NCBI GenBank assembly: GCA_024236035.1
Contig: JACKLG010000001.1
Coordinates: 124,001 to 188,000 of the forward strand
Length of the DNA stretch: 64,000 nt
Direction: 5' to 3'
Source: Candidatus Paracaedibacteraceae bacterium
GTDB taxonomy: Bacteria; Pseudomonadota; Alphaproteobacteria; UBA6184
The notes beneath the pieces were generated by a model. It had not been told where the DNA came from. It was given only the letters and a program-made list of their open reading frames with translations, and did no database searches. Positions 34,856 to 43,463 of this stretch are shown piece after piece. Made by a program: the position numbers and the translations under genes. Position 1 is the stretch's first letter. Every line of letters begins with the position of its first letter.

Positions 34856-36445
34856 TTATCCATCAAGGGGCTCTTTGTATTTATCAACAATCACTGTTGC
34901 ACCAGCAAATGTATTCATCGCATGTTGAATTAGACTTGATTGTAACACTTGTTGTTTTTCTTCTGCCTCAAGATGTTGTTGTTGTTCATATAACGTTGAT
35001 GGATTTGCTGTAGTCGTATGAACAAGTTCAAATACCCATTTTTCATTAAGCCGAGTTTGCAATAATTGCTTTAATTCACGCAACAGATTTGTATCGCTGG
35101 CAGATTTTATGCTGCATTCTATATACCCAGGGGTAAAGCCATGAACCCGCAAATCACGTTTTAAAAAATAAGATAAATGAGGATCTCTTTGTGCATCTAC
35201 CCATTCTACCAATTTATTAAAAGTGGTAAGATCTGTATCCATTTTTGAAGAAGCCTTAGAAGCAATAGGAGCTGCTGTTTTTTCCAAAGTTGATGCAGCA
35301 GTTGTTCCGTTACTTACAGATGTAAGCTTTTGTTCCATACCTTGGATTAACTGTTTTAAAGGAGGCAAATCTGACACATAACATAACCGCATGATCATAA
35401 CCTCACACGATTCTTTTGGAAGTGGGGAGTGGATAATTTCATTTATAGAATTATGCACAATCGCCCACAGACGATTTAATTGTGGCACGGCAAGTTCTTC
35501 AAATAAATTTTCTTCGTTTAATCCATTTCCTATTGTACTGCACATTGCTGCATGGAACGCTCTCAACAAGCCTTTTGCGATAGCTAAAGGTTCAATATCT
35601 TGGCTGAAAAAGTTACGTACAATTTCAATAGCGTTAGGCACCTCTCCATTTTTGATAGCACCACATAAATTTTTTAATTCCTGTTGAGGCGGTCTACCTA
35701 ATATACGTTCGACCACTGAAGCAGACATACTTTCACCGGTAGAGCGAGTAAAGCTTGCTACTTTTTCTAAGATAGACAATGCGTCTCTCATGGATCCTTG
35801 CGCCGCTTCAGCTATTAAGGAAAGTCCTTCGTCGTCCGTAGCAAGGTTTTCTTTAGTACATATTAGCTTCAATTGCTGCAAAATAGTTTCAACTGCCATA
35901 GGGCGCAATTGAATTTGCAGGCAACGTGAAAGTATTGTTTCTGGAACTTTTTCTAATTCGGTGGTTGCAAAAATAAATTTCGCATGGGCAGGTGGCTCTT
36001 CTAATGTTTTTAGTAAGGCATTAAATGCATTTTTAGACAGCATGTGGACTTCGTCAATAATATATACGCGGTAACGCCCATAAATTGGCGCATAAGAGAC
36101 ACCTTCTATAATTTCGCGTATATCGTCTACCCCTGTGTGGCTGGCGGCATCCATTTCAACGATGTCGGTATGTTGTTCTTTTTCAAAAGCCATACACGAA
36201 TCACACGCGCCGCAAGGATTAATGTGGTCCACCGGGTTTAAACAGCAAAGTGTCTTAGCTAACAACCTTGCAGATGTAGTCTTCCCTATTCCTCGAATCC
36301 CTGTCATTAAAATAGCATGACTAAGAGTATTTTGACGCAATGCATTTTGAAAAATCCGAACAGCAACCTCTTGCCCTAAAATCTCATGAAAGGCTTTAGG
36401 TCTATAAGTTCTGGCAAATACTTTATAAGAAGGTATAATGTTCAT
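34856..36445 (-). CDS. dnaX: DNA polymerase III gamma/tau subunit
   Basis: A 529-residue clamp-loader ATPase. The start is YRPKAFHEILGQE; Walker A is GIRGIGKTT (49-57), the zinc-binding cysteines are C68, C78, C81 and C84, and the Walker B/sensor region reads YIIDEVHML. The C-terminal third is poorly conserved. No slippery frameshift heptamer was identified. It lies just downstream of the SRP RNA on the same strand, a common alphaproteobacterial order. No ybaB-recR pair follows. Confidence 0.95.
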   Translation of the reverse strand: MNIIPSYKVFARTYRPKAFHEILGQEVAVRIFQNALRQNTLSHAILMTGIRGIGKTTSARLLAKTLCCLNPVDHINPCGACDSCMAFEKEQHTDIVEMDAASHTGVDDIREIIEGVSYAPIYGRYRVYIIDEVHMLSKNAFNALLKTLEEPPAHAKFIFATTELEKVPETILSRCLQIQLRPMAVETILQQLKLICTKENLATDDEGLSLIAEAAQGSMRDALSILEKVASFTRSTGESMSASVVERILGRPPQQELKNLCGAIKNGEVPNAIEIVRNFFSQDIEPLAIAKGLLRAFHAAMCSTIGNGLNEENLFEELAVPQLNRLWAIVHNSINEIIHSPLPKESCEVMIMRLCYVSDLPPLKQLIQGMEQKLTSVSNGTTAASTLEKTAAPIASKASSKMDTDLTTFNKLVEWVDAQRDPHLSYFLKRDLRVHGFTPGYIECSIKSASDTNLLRELKQLLQTRLNEKWVFELVHTTTANPSTLYEQQQHLEAEEKQQVLQSSLIQHAMNTFAGATVIVDKYKEPLDG

Positions 36446-36472
36446 GATTTCTCCAACCCATTATATGAAAGA

Positions 36473-36557
36473 AGGGTTACCTTGACCCGCTTATACGTTG
36501 TTGGCTGCTACCTCTCGGTCCTGACCAGGTGTAACGCTCTACGTCCATGATAACCCC
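36473..36557 (-). ncRNA. ffs: Small bacterial SRP RNA (4.5S)
   Basis: The minus strand contains GGTCAGGACCGAGAGGTAGC followed by AGCC, closely matching the conserved apical hairpin that binds Ffh (GGUCAGG, GGAA-type loop region, AGCAGCC). The ends GGGGTTATC (5') and GGTAACCC (3') can pair, giving about 85 bases. The 5' end fits a strong promoter exactly. It delivers membrane proteins with Ffh to FtsY (57377). Confidence 0.9.
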
Positions 36558-36562
36558 TTACG

Positions 36563-36591
36563 TTTATCGCTTATTTTGCTTTATGAATCAA
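36563..36591 (-). promoter_or_regulatory. Promoter of the SRP RNA
   Basis: On the minus strand, TTGATT (36591-36586) and GATAAA (36568-36563) with a 17-base spacer place the transcript start at the first G of GGGG (36557), six bases downstream. Confidence 0.7.
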
Positions 36592-36598
36592 GAACTTT

Positions 36599-36958
36599 TC
36601 ACGTTTTAGTATTCAAAGGAAAAGAACTTCCTGCTTCATTCCGATAATCTGGAAACGATGCATGCATATGCGCAATTTTCCAAATATCATTTTCTCTTTC
36701 AATAATGATGGTGCCTCTTAAATGGTCAAAAATATGTTCTTTCCCACCAGTAGTAATTCTGACCTGACACACAGCAGCAGCCCAGTTTGCATCCAAGGGG
36801 AATTCTACAAATGACTGAATATGAATTTCACTTTTTTCAGATTGCCCCCAATCACGTTCTAACTGCTTTTGTATATCGTTTATCCCCTTTAAGTATTCAT
36901 CTTCCGCAGTACCCCACTGGTTACTATTTACAGTAAACAACTGAAGAGCCCCTTGCAA
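36599..36958 (-). pseudogene. NTF2-like (SnoaL-type) protein, N-terminally truncated
   Basis: 119 residues of an NTF2/SnoaL-like cone fold: GALQLFTVNSNQWGTAEDEY, then RDWGQSEKSEIHI and the terminal GTIIIERENDIWKIAHMHAS. The family normally begins with one more helix. Upstream in frame there are only 13 residues after a stop, no ATG and no SD; TTG 36958 would be a poor start. The adjoining sequence belongs to a decayed LuxR-type gene. It is probably a truncated remnant, though a short functional product cannot be excluded. Confidence 0.55.
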
Positions 36959-36969
36959 ATCACGATTAT

Positions 36970-37235
36970 TATTAGATAAAATGCTCCAATATTATTTTTA
37001 GGTTCTGGTAACGCTACAGCTATCATATCGTAATATTCTTTTGAACGACGAACTAAGGTTAAACCGTGGTGAAGGTTATATTTTCCCTTGCCATATTAAC
37101 TGGGACAGAAGGCAATACATCATCATAACATCTAAGATATTGAAACCATTTTGGGTAAAAAAATTATTGCACCGTGATGCACACCGTATCTTTTACTTGA
37201 CGCACAGGATGATTTAAGTCAATCAATACACCCAT
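36970..37235 (-). pseudogene. Remnant of a LuxR-type autoinducer-domain regulator
   Basis: From ATG 37235 the minus strand reads MGVLIDLNHPVRQVKDTVCI, a stop, then FFYPKWFQYLRCYDDV in the same frame. After a frameshift it reads HHGLTLVRRSKEYYDMIAVA and PKNNIGAFYL. This order (NHP start, YxRxYDDG-type strand, HG-x-T-x-RR, NN-x-x-x-FYL) resembles the N-terminal sensor half of LuxR-family regulators of this bacterial group. The DNA-binding half is gone and the sequence runs into the NTF2-like remnant. The rest of 37236-37375 shows only AT-rich leader for the next gene. Confidence 0.45.
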
Positions 37236-37375
37236 TAATAGCTCCTAACCATATCTTTTTATATTAATATGGGATATACTTTTAAAGTAAAGCCTTTAAT
37301 AAAGTTAACTCTAGTACAGATCATATTTTTATCTTATACTCAAAACATGGTATTGGTAATAGGTTAGGAAAAACC

Positions 37376-37921
37376 ATGCAAAACATAGCTGTTTTATGTG
37401 CATTAGAATCTGAATACCTGCCGCGACTATTTCAAGAAAACGTATTTTTCTCAGGCCTTGGAAAAATTAATGCTGCGTATAAGACATATGAAATCATTAA
37501 TACGATTAAGCCTGATGTAATTATAAATTTCAGTATGGCTGGGGCTATTAATCCAGCAGCAAACGGGCTTTTAGAAGTAGGAAAAGTTTTGCAGCGAGAT
37601 ATGATGACCTGCCCCTTAGCACCCAGAGGCATTACCCCGTTTTCAGAAGAGCCTTTACATCTTTTATCTGGGTACCCAGGTGTAGTATGCGGCACAGGTG
37701 ATAGTTTTGTAACTGATGAAGACCAATGGTTAATACAGAATGAAGTAGATATAGTAGATATGGAGTTATACGCAATTGCTTTAGTTTGCGAACGTTTAAA
37801 AACCCCCTGGAGGTCATTCAAATTCGTAACAAATTATGCAAATGACAGCGCTGAGCCGGATTGGCTTGAAAACCTTACGCAAGGACAAAAATTATTTGAT
37901 GAAATTTTACAAACAATTTAG
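37376..37921 (+). CDS. Nucleosidase / nucleoside phosphorylase family protein (MTA/SAH nucleosidase-like)
   Basis: A 181-residue protein of the PNP/UDP superfamily. It has the N-terminal VLCALESE, SGLGKINAAYKTYEII (about 26-41), NFSMAGAINP and the catalytic-type DIVDMELYAIALVCE segment (about 122-136), matching the DMEGxAxAxV motif of nucleosidases. It is shorter than E. coli MtnN (about 230 residues), so the substrate may differ. AGG-type SD; monocistronic. Confidence 0.78.
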   Translation: MQNIAVLCALESEYLPRLFQENVFFSGLGKINAAYKTYEIINTIKPDVIINFSMAGAINPAANGLLEVGKVLQRDMMTCPLAPRGITPFSEEPLHLLSGYPGVVCGTGDSFVTDEDQWLIQNEVDIVDMELYAIALVCERLKTPWRSFKFVTNYANDSAEPDWLENLTQGQKLFDEILQTI

Positions 37922-38034
37922 TTTTTTTACTATTCATAAAAATCTTTTAATTCTTTAAGCTTTATTCAACTAAAAAGAAAAATATTTTACGTAAAAACAA
38001 TTTTAATTATTTTTAGCTATTTTAAAAATAGTTG

Positions 38035-38063
38035 TTGACCTTATAACGTTAATTCGCTATAAA
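38035..38063 (+). promoter_or_regulatory. Promoter of tRNA-Glu
   Basis: TTGACC (38035-38040) and TATAAA (38058-38063), 17-base spacer, 17 bases before the tRNA. Confidence 0.75.
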
Positions 38064-38080
38064 AACAACCAGAAGTCCAC

Positions 38081-38155
38081 GTCCCCTTCGTCTAGCGGTT
38101 AGGACACCACCCTTTCACGGTGGAGACACGAGTTCGATTCTCGTAGGGGATGCCA
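38081..38155 (+). tRNA. tRNA-Glu (anticodon TTC)
   Basis: Full cloverleaf with acceptor stem GTCCCCT / AGGGGAT, anticodon stem CCACC / GGTGG, loop CTTTCAC with anticodon TTC at 38114-38116, T-loop TTCGATT and encoded CCA at 38153-38155. Confidence 0.97.
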
Positions 38156-38190
38156 TTCAACCAAATCATCTTCTTTCTTTTATAAAGACA

Positions 38191-38676
38191 TTAGCTATTA
38201 TTTAGAAAAATTAAGTTTTCTAAATAATATATAATACTTATAACAAGAAGATGGAGTGCCATTAATACAACAAAGGGGATATTTCCAGGATTCATTTTCT
38301 GTTGGCGACCATGCGCCTGACGAACAAAATAAATATAAATACTGTCTCCAAAAATACCCGCACATATGTTTAATAACGCGATTAACATAAAAACCTGAGG
38401 AATATGTGCCAATAACACCGAAGAAAGTATAACTAAAATGTATACAGCATATAAACGCCTGTATAATAGCCATATTGGCATAAACAAAAAAGCCATCCAG
38501 TTCCAATTTGGAAACAAACTACATTTATGCTTATTTCGCTGAAATGCTTTTAAATAATGTTGACTACTATCAGAAACATTTTTTCCAAAGTAATCAGTTT
38601 CATCATGATATTTAAATTCTAAACTTTCAGGATCACTATCTTTACAAATAGCTACATAAAATTCTTGAATATTCAT
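38191..38676 (-). CDS. DUF2628-type membrane protein, copy 1
   Basis: A 161-residue protein starting MNIQEFYVAI, with a soluble N-terminal part of about 55 residues, then WMAFLFMPIWLLYRRLY, the pattern of DUF2628 proteins (F-x-P-x-W-x-LYR), and three or four hydrophobic segments. Function unknown. It is a diverged paralog of the gene at 38790-39272 (same start motif, same layout). Start ATG 38676. Confidence 0.72.
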   Translation of the reverse strand: MNIQEFYVAICKDSDPESLEFKYHDETDYFGKNVSDSSQHYLKAFQRNKHKCSLFPNWNWMAFLFMPIWLLYRRLYAVYILVILSSVLLAHIPQVFMLIALLNICAGIFGDSIYIYFVRQAHGRQQKMNPGNIPFVVLMALHLLVISIIYYLENLIFLNNS

Positions 38677-38789
38677 TTACTACGTTACCCTCAAGTTAAT
38701 TAAATACCAGCATCTAAATTATTTTCTATATATAAATATAATATCTATATTCAACACAGCCAGTTAAATTTTTTCCAATTTTACTTCAG

Positions 38790-39272
38790 CTAAGTTATTA
38801 AAAAATAGATTTTCAGAATTAACAGCCCTAACACACCCACTACAACGGGAACCAATAAACCCAAATATATAGATAACCGAGAAGGTGACGACATAAGTCC
38901 TTTTTTAAACCGCCTGCGGGTATTATTTATATATAAGCTATTTGCAAACAAACTAACATATATGGAAAACACAACATCTCCAAGAATCTCGGATATCCAA
39001 GGCGGGCTAAGCTGCATTAAAAACAATTCGATCCCAAATGAAATTATCAGAAAAAGCAATGCGTGAACATACATTCTGCGGTATAAAAACCAAATGGGCC
39101 CTAAAAAAATAGCCGGTATATTACGGCTAATAAATATAGGCTTATGGCCCTTGTTTTTAAATAGTTTTAAATATTGCCGCGTACCATAAGAAAGGGAGTT
39201 TTCACTGGCTTGCGCAAGCACCTCTGGCTCAAACTTATGGCGAATAGCTGCATAAAATTCTTGAATATTCAT
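38790..39272 (-). CDS. DUF2628-type membrane protein, copy 2
   Basis: 160 residues starting MNIQEFYAAI, with the same architecture as copy 1: soluble start, IPAIFLGPIWFLYRRMYVHA, then several membrane helices. A GTG three codons upstream (39281) is in frame, but ATG 39272 matches the paralog. The 113-base gap between the two copies shows no other feature. Confidence 0.72.
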   Translation of the reverse strand: MNIQEFYAAIRHKFEPEVLAQASENSLSYGTRQYLKLFKNKGHKPIFISRNIPAIFLGPIWFLYRRMYVHALLFLIISFGIELFLMQLSPPWISEILGDVVFSIYVSLFANSLYINNTRRRFKKGLMSSPSRLSIYLGLLVPVVVGVLGLLILKIYFLIT

Positions 39273-39326
39273 TAGCTTCACTCATTTGCTGTTTTTTATA
39301 AGGTCAAAGCCCCCCTCAGCGTAAAC

Positions 39327-40745
39327 TTAATTCTCTATGCGTTTAAATAACATTAAGTGAGAAGGAATTTTGGCATACCCATACCCAAAATTAAATTCAA
39401 GCAACTGTAATGGTTGGCTATCGTATGCTTTATTTAGTTCTGGCTGCTTGAAGGCTGCAAAAGATTCACCATAAGGCCCTACATACTCACCAAACAAGCT
39501 ATACCGCCACTTTGAAGGTATGTAAAATTTAAATGGTACCCCAGAATCATCTTGCAAGACACATCGACTAATATCCAATACAGCATCGCGCATCCAGATA
39601 AATTCTTTCATATGCATTAAGAAAGAGGCCGACTTTACAAATGTCATAGTAGTCCCCAAACGTTTTGTAATAAAACTTCTTAAACCTTTATTTTCTGCCA
39701 TTGGCTTATTCGTCAAATCTGTTTTGAAATAATAAATTGTCTGGTCGTATCCTTGTGTTGGATGGGCAATCGTGACCTGCACCCCAAAATTATCACAATT
39801 AACCTTTGTTTCTTCAGCTGTTAAATAACGCAATGAACCATCTTCATTTAAAGCAACCCACTGAACAGATTTAATATTTCTATCCATTAGCTTTAACATC
39901 AACAGCATGCCAGGCAACACTCCTCGTGTGCCGTTTCTGCTAAAGTCAGACGACATGTCTAACGTCCTGAAAAAGCTTCGAATAAATACAGATTCTACAG
40001 CTTTACGAATAGTATCCATACGTGATTGTGTTAAAGGCTTCATCCAATCAGCAACCGTATCTATTGTCCCCACATATTCCATCCCCATCATAACGTATGT
40101 TTGTTGGTTCGGAAAAAACGTCAACATATTAACTACATCTGGTCCGCTAAATGGATAAAAAAGCGTTTCATGCTGGCGAGGAACAGTAATTAATTCTTGG
40201 TCCCGCCACTTTCGCATTTTTGATAAATTCCGATCTTCATAGCTAAGCTTCATTTCCATTATTGATTGACGATATGCATCTACTTCAGGTGAAACCGTAG
40301 TTGCATCCCCCACAGGCTTACCTAATAAATGATCACCTAAAGCATTGGGATCAAAAACTGGCTTCGAAGAGGCTTCATTTATAAACGTAAGATCTTTTAG
40401 GCGTGATTGAAATGGTACGAAGATCTTCTTCTGTTTTTTCTTTGCAGTAGCTGCTTTTTCTTTTTTCTTGGATTCTTTTTTTTGCGCCGCATCACCAGGT
40501 AAAGTAACAACTTGATGTGGTCGCATTTGCTCTGCTGTAATTAATTCAGGTGGATTAGCTGAAGCTACGATACTTCCCGTGTTATCTTTTTCAATTTCCA
40601 CCCCTTTATTAGGATCATCATTCAATAAATCTTCAGCGTCCAAAATAATTTCATCTTCAATAAAGAAATCATCTAATGTAGGGTGCTGACTACATGCTGT
40701 CAAAAATAACGCAATAAAAACTATGGAGGAATATATGTGCTTCAT
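39327..40745 (-). CDS. Lipoprotein of unknown function, last gene of the rpoZ-era group
   Basis: A 472-residue protein with a lipoprotein signal (IVFIALFLTAC, lipobox LTAC, Cys18). An acidic then Lys-rich linker (about 20-125) is followed by a conserved-looking domain. That domain contains LFYPFSGPDVVNMLTFFPNQ and TYVMMGMEYVGTI, a pattern I have seen in uncharacterised exported proteins of several phyla but cannot name. The end is LEFNFGYGYAKIPSHLMLF. It starts 12 bases after era, so it is probably in the same transcript; whether it is functionally linked is unknown. Confidence 0.7.
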   Translation of the reverse strand: MKHIYSSIVFIALFLTACSQHPTLDDFFIEDEIILDAEDLLNDDPNKGVEIEKDNTGSIVASANPPELITAEQMRPHQVVTLPGDAAQKKESKKKEKAATAKKKQKKIFVPFQSRLKDLTFINEASSKPVFDPNALGDHLLGKPVGDATTVSPEVDAYRQSIMEMKLSYEDRNLSKMRKWRDQELITVPRQHETLFYPFSGPDVVNMLTFFPNQQTYVMMGMEYVGTIDTVADWMKPLTQSRMDTIRKAVESVFIRSFFRTLDMSSDFSRNGTRGVLPGMLLMLKLMDRNIKSVQWVALNEDGSLRYLTAEETKVNCDNFGVQVTIAHPTQGYDQTIYYFKTDLTNKPMAENKGLRSFITKRLGTTMTFVKSASFLMHMKEFIWMRDAVLDISRCVLQDDSGVPFKFYIPSKWRYSLFGEYVGPYGESFAAFKQPELNKAYDSQPLQLLEFNFGYGYAKIPSHLMLFKRIEN

Positions 40746-40757
40746 TATAAAAACCTA

Positions 40758-41645
40758 TTAAAACTCTAAACCTTGATCTTGATAGTATTGAGATTTGTTT
40801 TTCCAATCTTCTTTTACAACAACCTGCAAAAAAAGTTTAACTTTTTTTTGTAAAAGCTGACGAATATCTTTTTGAGACGCCAAGCGTACTTTTTTTATTA
40901 ATTCGCCATTATGCCCCAAGACAATCCCTTTATGATTTTCTTTTTCAATCACTATTCGTTGATAAATTTCTACTTTTCCGGGAACGTCCTCTTTCCATAA
41001 TTCATGTTGAACCATAAGTCCATATGGGATCTCTTGATGCAAAAAAGAAAATAATTTTTCTCGGGTAAATTCAGTAGCCATCGCATGTAAAGGTAGATCA
41101 GTTAAATCATCTTCTTCAAACAGCCATGGCCCAGACGGTATTTTCCCCACAATAAATCGCACCAAATCATCCGTACCTTTTGCTTTCAAAGCAGAAATCA
41201 TAAATATATCATTCAATTCATAGGTCTTACTTATATCTTGTGCTAAAAACAAAAGTTTTTCTTTGTCCGTTTTATCTACTTTATTTAAAACAACACATAT
41301 TGGTCTGCCTGACTGTTTTGCAACTGTAAATAAATGACTATGATCTGCTAATTTTTTACATGCATCAATAATAATACAAACTAAATCAGCCTCTTGAACA
41401 GCATGCAATGCCACTTTTACCATGGCGTGATCTAAACGTGTTTTAGGCGTAAACACACCTGGCGTATCTAAAAAAGCAACTTGTGTCTTCTCCTGTGTAA
41501 AAACCCCCAATACTCGTCTTCGGGTAGTTTGAACTTTTGGCGTTACAATCGATACCTTAGTTCCCAATATTGTATTCATTAATGTAGATTTACCTGCGTT
41601 AGGCAAGCCTATCAATGCTACGTATCCAAATGAAGTGGCGGCCAT
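40758..41645 (-). CDS. era: GTPase Era
   Basis: A 295-residue GTPase for 16S rRNA processing and 30S assembly. P-loop GLPNAGKSTLMN (13-24), DTPGVF (G3), NKVDK (G4) and a C-terminal KH domain (GHNGELIKKVRLASQKDIRQ). It lies seven bases after rnc, the usual rnc-era pair. Confidence 0.97.
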   Translation of the reverse strand: MAATSFGYVALIGLPNAGKSTLMNTILGTKVSIVTPKVQTTRRRVLGVFTQEKTQVAFLDTPGVFTPKTRLDHAMVKVALHAVQEADLVCIIIDACKKLADHSHLFTVAKQSGRPICVVLNKVDKTDKEKLLFLAQDISKTYELNDIFMISALKAKGTDDLVRFIVGKIPSGPWLFEEDDLTDLPLHAMATEFTREKLFSFLHQEIPYGLMVQHELWKEDVPGKVEIYQRIVIEKENHKGIVLGHNGELIKKVRLASQKDIRQLLQKKVKLFLQVVVKEDWKNKSQYYQDQGLEF

Positions 41646-41652
41646 ATGTCTC

Positions 41653-42327
41653 CTATAAATTTTTTAATTTTTGCAACATTTTCTGTGCGCATGCGTTTTC
41701 TGCTATTTTCTTGCTGGTACCAATAGATGTTACAATAAGATCATTTAAGCAGCATTCAACAGTAATTTCAGGTTCATGAGATGGCCCTATTTGTTGAATA
41801 ATACGATACTTAGGTAAAATTTTAAATTTAGCCTGAGAATATTCCTGCAACTGGGTTTTTGGATCCTTTACTGAAATATTTTGCTGATGCAATAAAGGCG
41901 CCCAAAATTTAGTTATAACTTGTTTAGCCGCCCCCAAACCACGATCAAAATATACAGCACCGATCAAAGATTCACACGCGTCTGACAAAAAAGTCATCCA
42001 TTGGGTGTTATTTTCTTCTGTTGCACGCGCATACAATAACACAGAAGGTATTTCTATTTCTTTGGCAACCTCTGCTAATGTTTCCCTGCACACCAGCCAT
42101 GCTAAACGTCGCGCCAGTTCTCCTTCAGTAGATTCAGGAAAAGTTTCATACAACATTTCACCTACCACTAAGGCTAAAACTCTATCTCCCATAAATTCAA
42201 GCCGCTCAAAGTGATTAATTTTTAAGCGTTGTTTTTTGGTAGTATAAAAACTAGGGTGAGTTAAGGCTTGCTCAAGTAATTCAGCATTATTAAACGAATA
42301 GCCCAGCGTTTTTTCAACAGACATCAT
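41653..42327 (-). CDS. rnc: Ribonuclease III
   Basis: A 224-residue double-strand-specific RNase for rRNA and mRNA processing. The signature ERLEFMGDRVLALVV, a second acidic cluster (SDACESLIGAVYFD) and a C-terminal dsRNA-binding domain (KTQLQEYSQAKF to KIAENACAQKML) are present. A longer frame starts at 42378, but ATG 42327 forms ATGA with the lepB stop, indicating coupled translation, and matches the family's N-terminus (VEKTLGYSF). Confidence 0.96.
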   Translation of the reverse strand: MMSVEKTLGYSFNNAELLEQALTHPSFYTTKKQRLKINHFERLEFMGDRVLALVVGEMLYETFPESTEGELARRLAWLVCRETLAEVAKEIEIPSVLLYARATEENNTQWMTFLSDACESLIGAVYFDRGLGAAKQVITKFWAPLLHQQNISVKDPKTQLQEYSQAKFKILPKYRIIQQIGPSHEPEITVECCLNDLIVTSIGTSKKIAENACAQKMLQKLKNL

Positions 42328-43058
42328 GGAGAAATACGCTTCATTAATCTTTCTTTTAACAATGACCAAGAAAACCAATTGGTAATATCAAATAATGACC
42401 GAGCATTTGTAGAAAACCACACTAAATCTGCGCGTCCGATCAAGTATTTCTTGTGAATAGTCCCTATATGTGAACGACTATCCGCAGAATGGTCCCGATT
42501 ATCCCCCATTACAAAATAATGATCTTCTTCTACAACAAATTCTTTAGTATTATCAAATGGTGCCTGCCCCCACTCGTATGTTTTTAAAATTTGGTGACGA
42601 ACCCCATCTGGCAAAGTTTCATAAAAAATTCTACCCGTTTGTGGTCTGCCTTTTTGATCATAATACGTATAAGGTTCTCCCATCTCTATCATGGTTTTTT
42701 TACCATTAATATGTAACACACCATCGATCATTTGGATTCGATCCCCCGGAAAACCAATTAAGCGTTTAATGTAATCACGATCTTGATCTTGAGGAACACG
42801 AACGACTATAACATCTCCTCGCTTAGGTTCTTGAGCAAGCATACGGTTTGCCCACGAAGACGGAGTATAAGGTATAGAAAGTGCGGTAAATCCATACGGA
42901 TAATTTGCAACAGCTATAAAATCCCCAATGTTTGCACTAGGCACCATTGATTCAGATGGAATGCGTGAAAGCCCATAAAATGTAAAGCGAATTCCCATTA
43001 CAACAAGAAAAATAACTGTCAGCTCTTTAATAAACGAACCAATGCTCTGTTTCTTCAT
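42324..43058 (-). CDS. lepB: Signal peptidase I
   Basis: A 244-residue inner-membrane protease that cleaves Sec signal peptides, including those predicted on the exported proteins here. One N-terminal membrane segment (about 10-25) is followed by the Ser in IPSESMVP, the catalytic Lys in DYIKRLIGFPGD and MGDNRDHSADSR. Its stop overlaps the rnc start. Confidence 0.97.
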   Translation of the reverse strand: MKKQSIGSFIKELTVIFLVVMGIRFTFYGLSRIPSESMVPSANIGDFIAVANYPYGFTALSIPYTPSSWANRMLAQEPKRGDVIVVRVPQDQDRDYIKRLIGFPGDRIQMIDGVLHINGKKTMIEMGEPYTYYDQKGRPQTGRIFYETLPDGVRHQILKTYEWGQAPFDNTKEFVVEEDHYFVMGDNRDHSADSRSHIGTIHKKYLIGRADLVWFSTNARSLFDITNWFSWSLLKERLMKRISP

Positions 43059-43067
43059 CAGATGTCC

Positions 43068-43463
43068 CTAATTTAATGTTTCAATTACTACAAATGCTAT
43101 AGCATAAGCTACTTCATCGGACAATGAAAGGTGTATTTTTTTGGGGCCAAGATGCAAAGTTTCAAAAAAGACAGCAGTTTCACCATCAAAACGAACCTCT
43201 GGTTTTCCTAATTTAGCCCGACATACATAAATCTGTTTTAACTTTACATTTTCTGTGAACCCTGTACTAAAAGCTTTGGCTACAGCTTCTTTTGCAGCAA
43301 ATCGCTTAGCAAGAAAAGGTATTTTTTTAGATTCAGCCAATTTATTAAATTGTTCAATTTCTAAAGGATGAAAATATTTTGTTAAAAAGCGCTCAGAAAA
43401 GCGCTTATAAACAGCATTTATGCGTTCAATTTGAACAATATCTGTGCCGATGCCTAAAATCAT
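43068..43463 (-). CDS. acpS: Holo-[acyl-carrier-protein] synthase
   Basis: A 131-residue transferase that adds 4'-phosphopantetheine to ACP. It has GIGTDIVQIERI (Asp8) and the second motif FAAKEAVAKAF (Glu about 58). Its ATG overlaps the end of spoT by four bases. Confidence 0.96.
   Translation of the reverse strand: MILGIGTDIVQIERINAVYKRFSERFLTKYFHPLEIEQFNKLAESKKIPFLAKRFAAKEAVAKAFSTGFTENVKLKQIYVCRAKLGKPEVRFDGETAVFFETLHLGPKKIHLSLSDEVAYAIAFVVIETLN

Noticed and set aside
34856..36445. Programmed frameshift in dnaX
   Set aside because: No A-rich slippery heptamer with a following stem was found by eye in the expected region; a computed scan would be needed to be certain.
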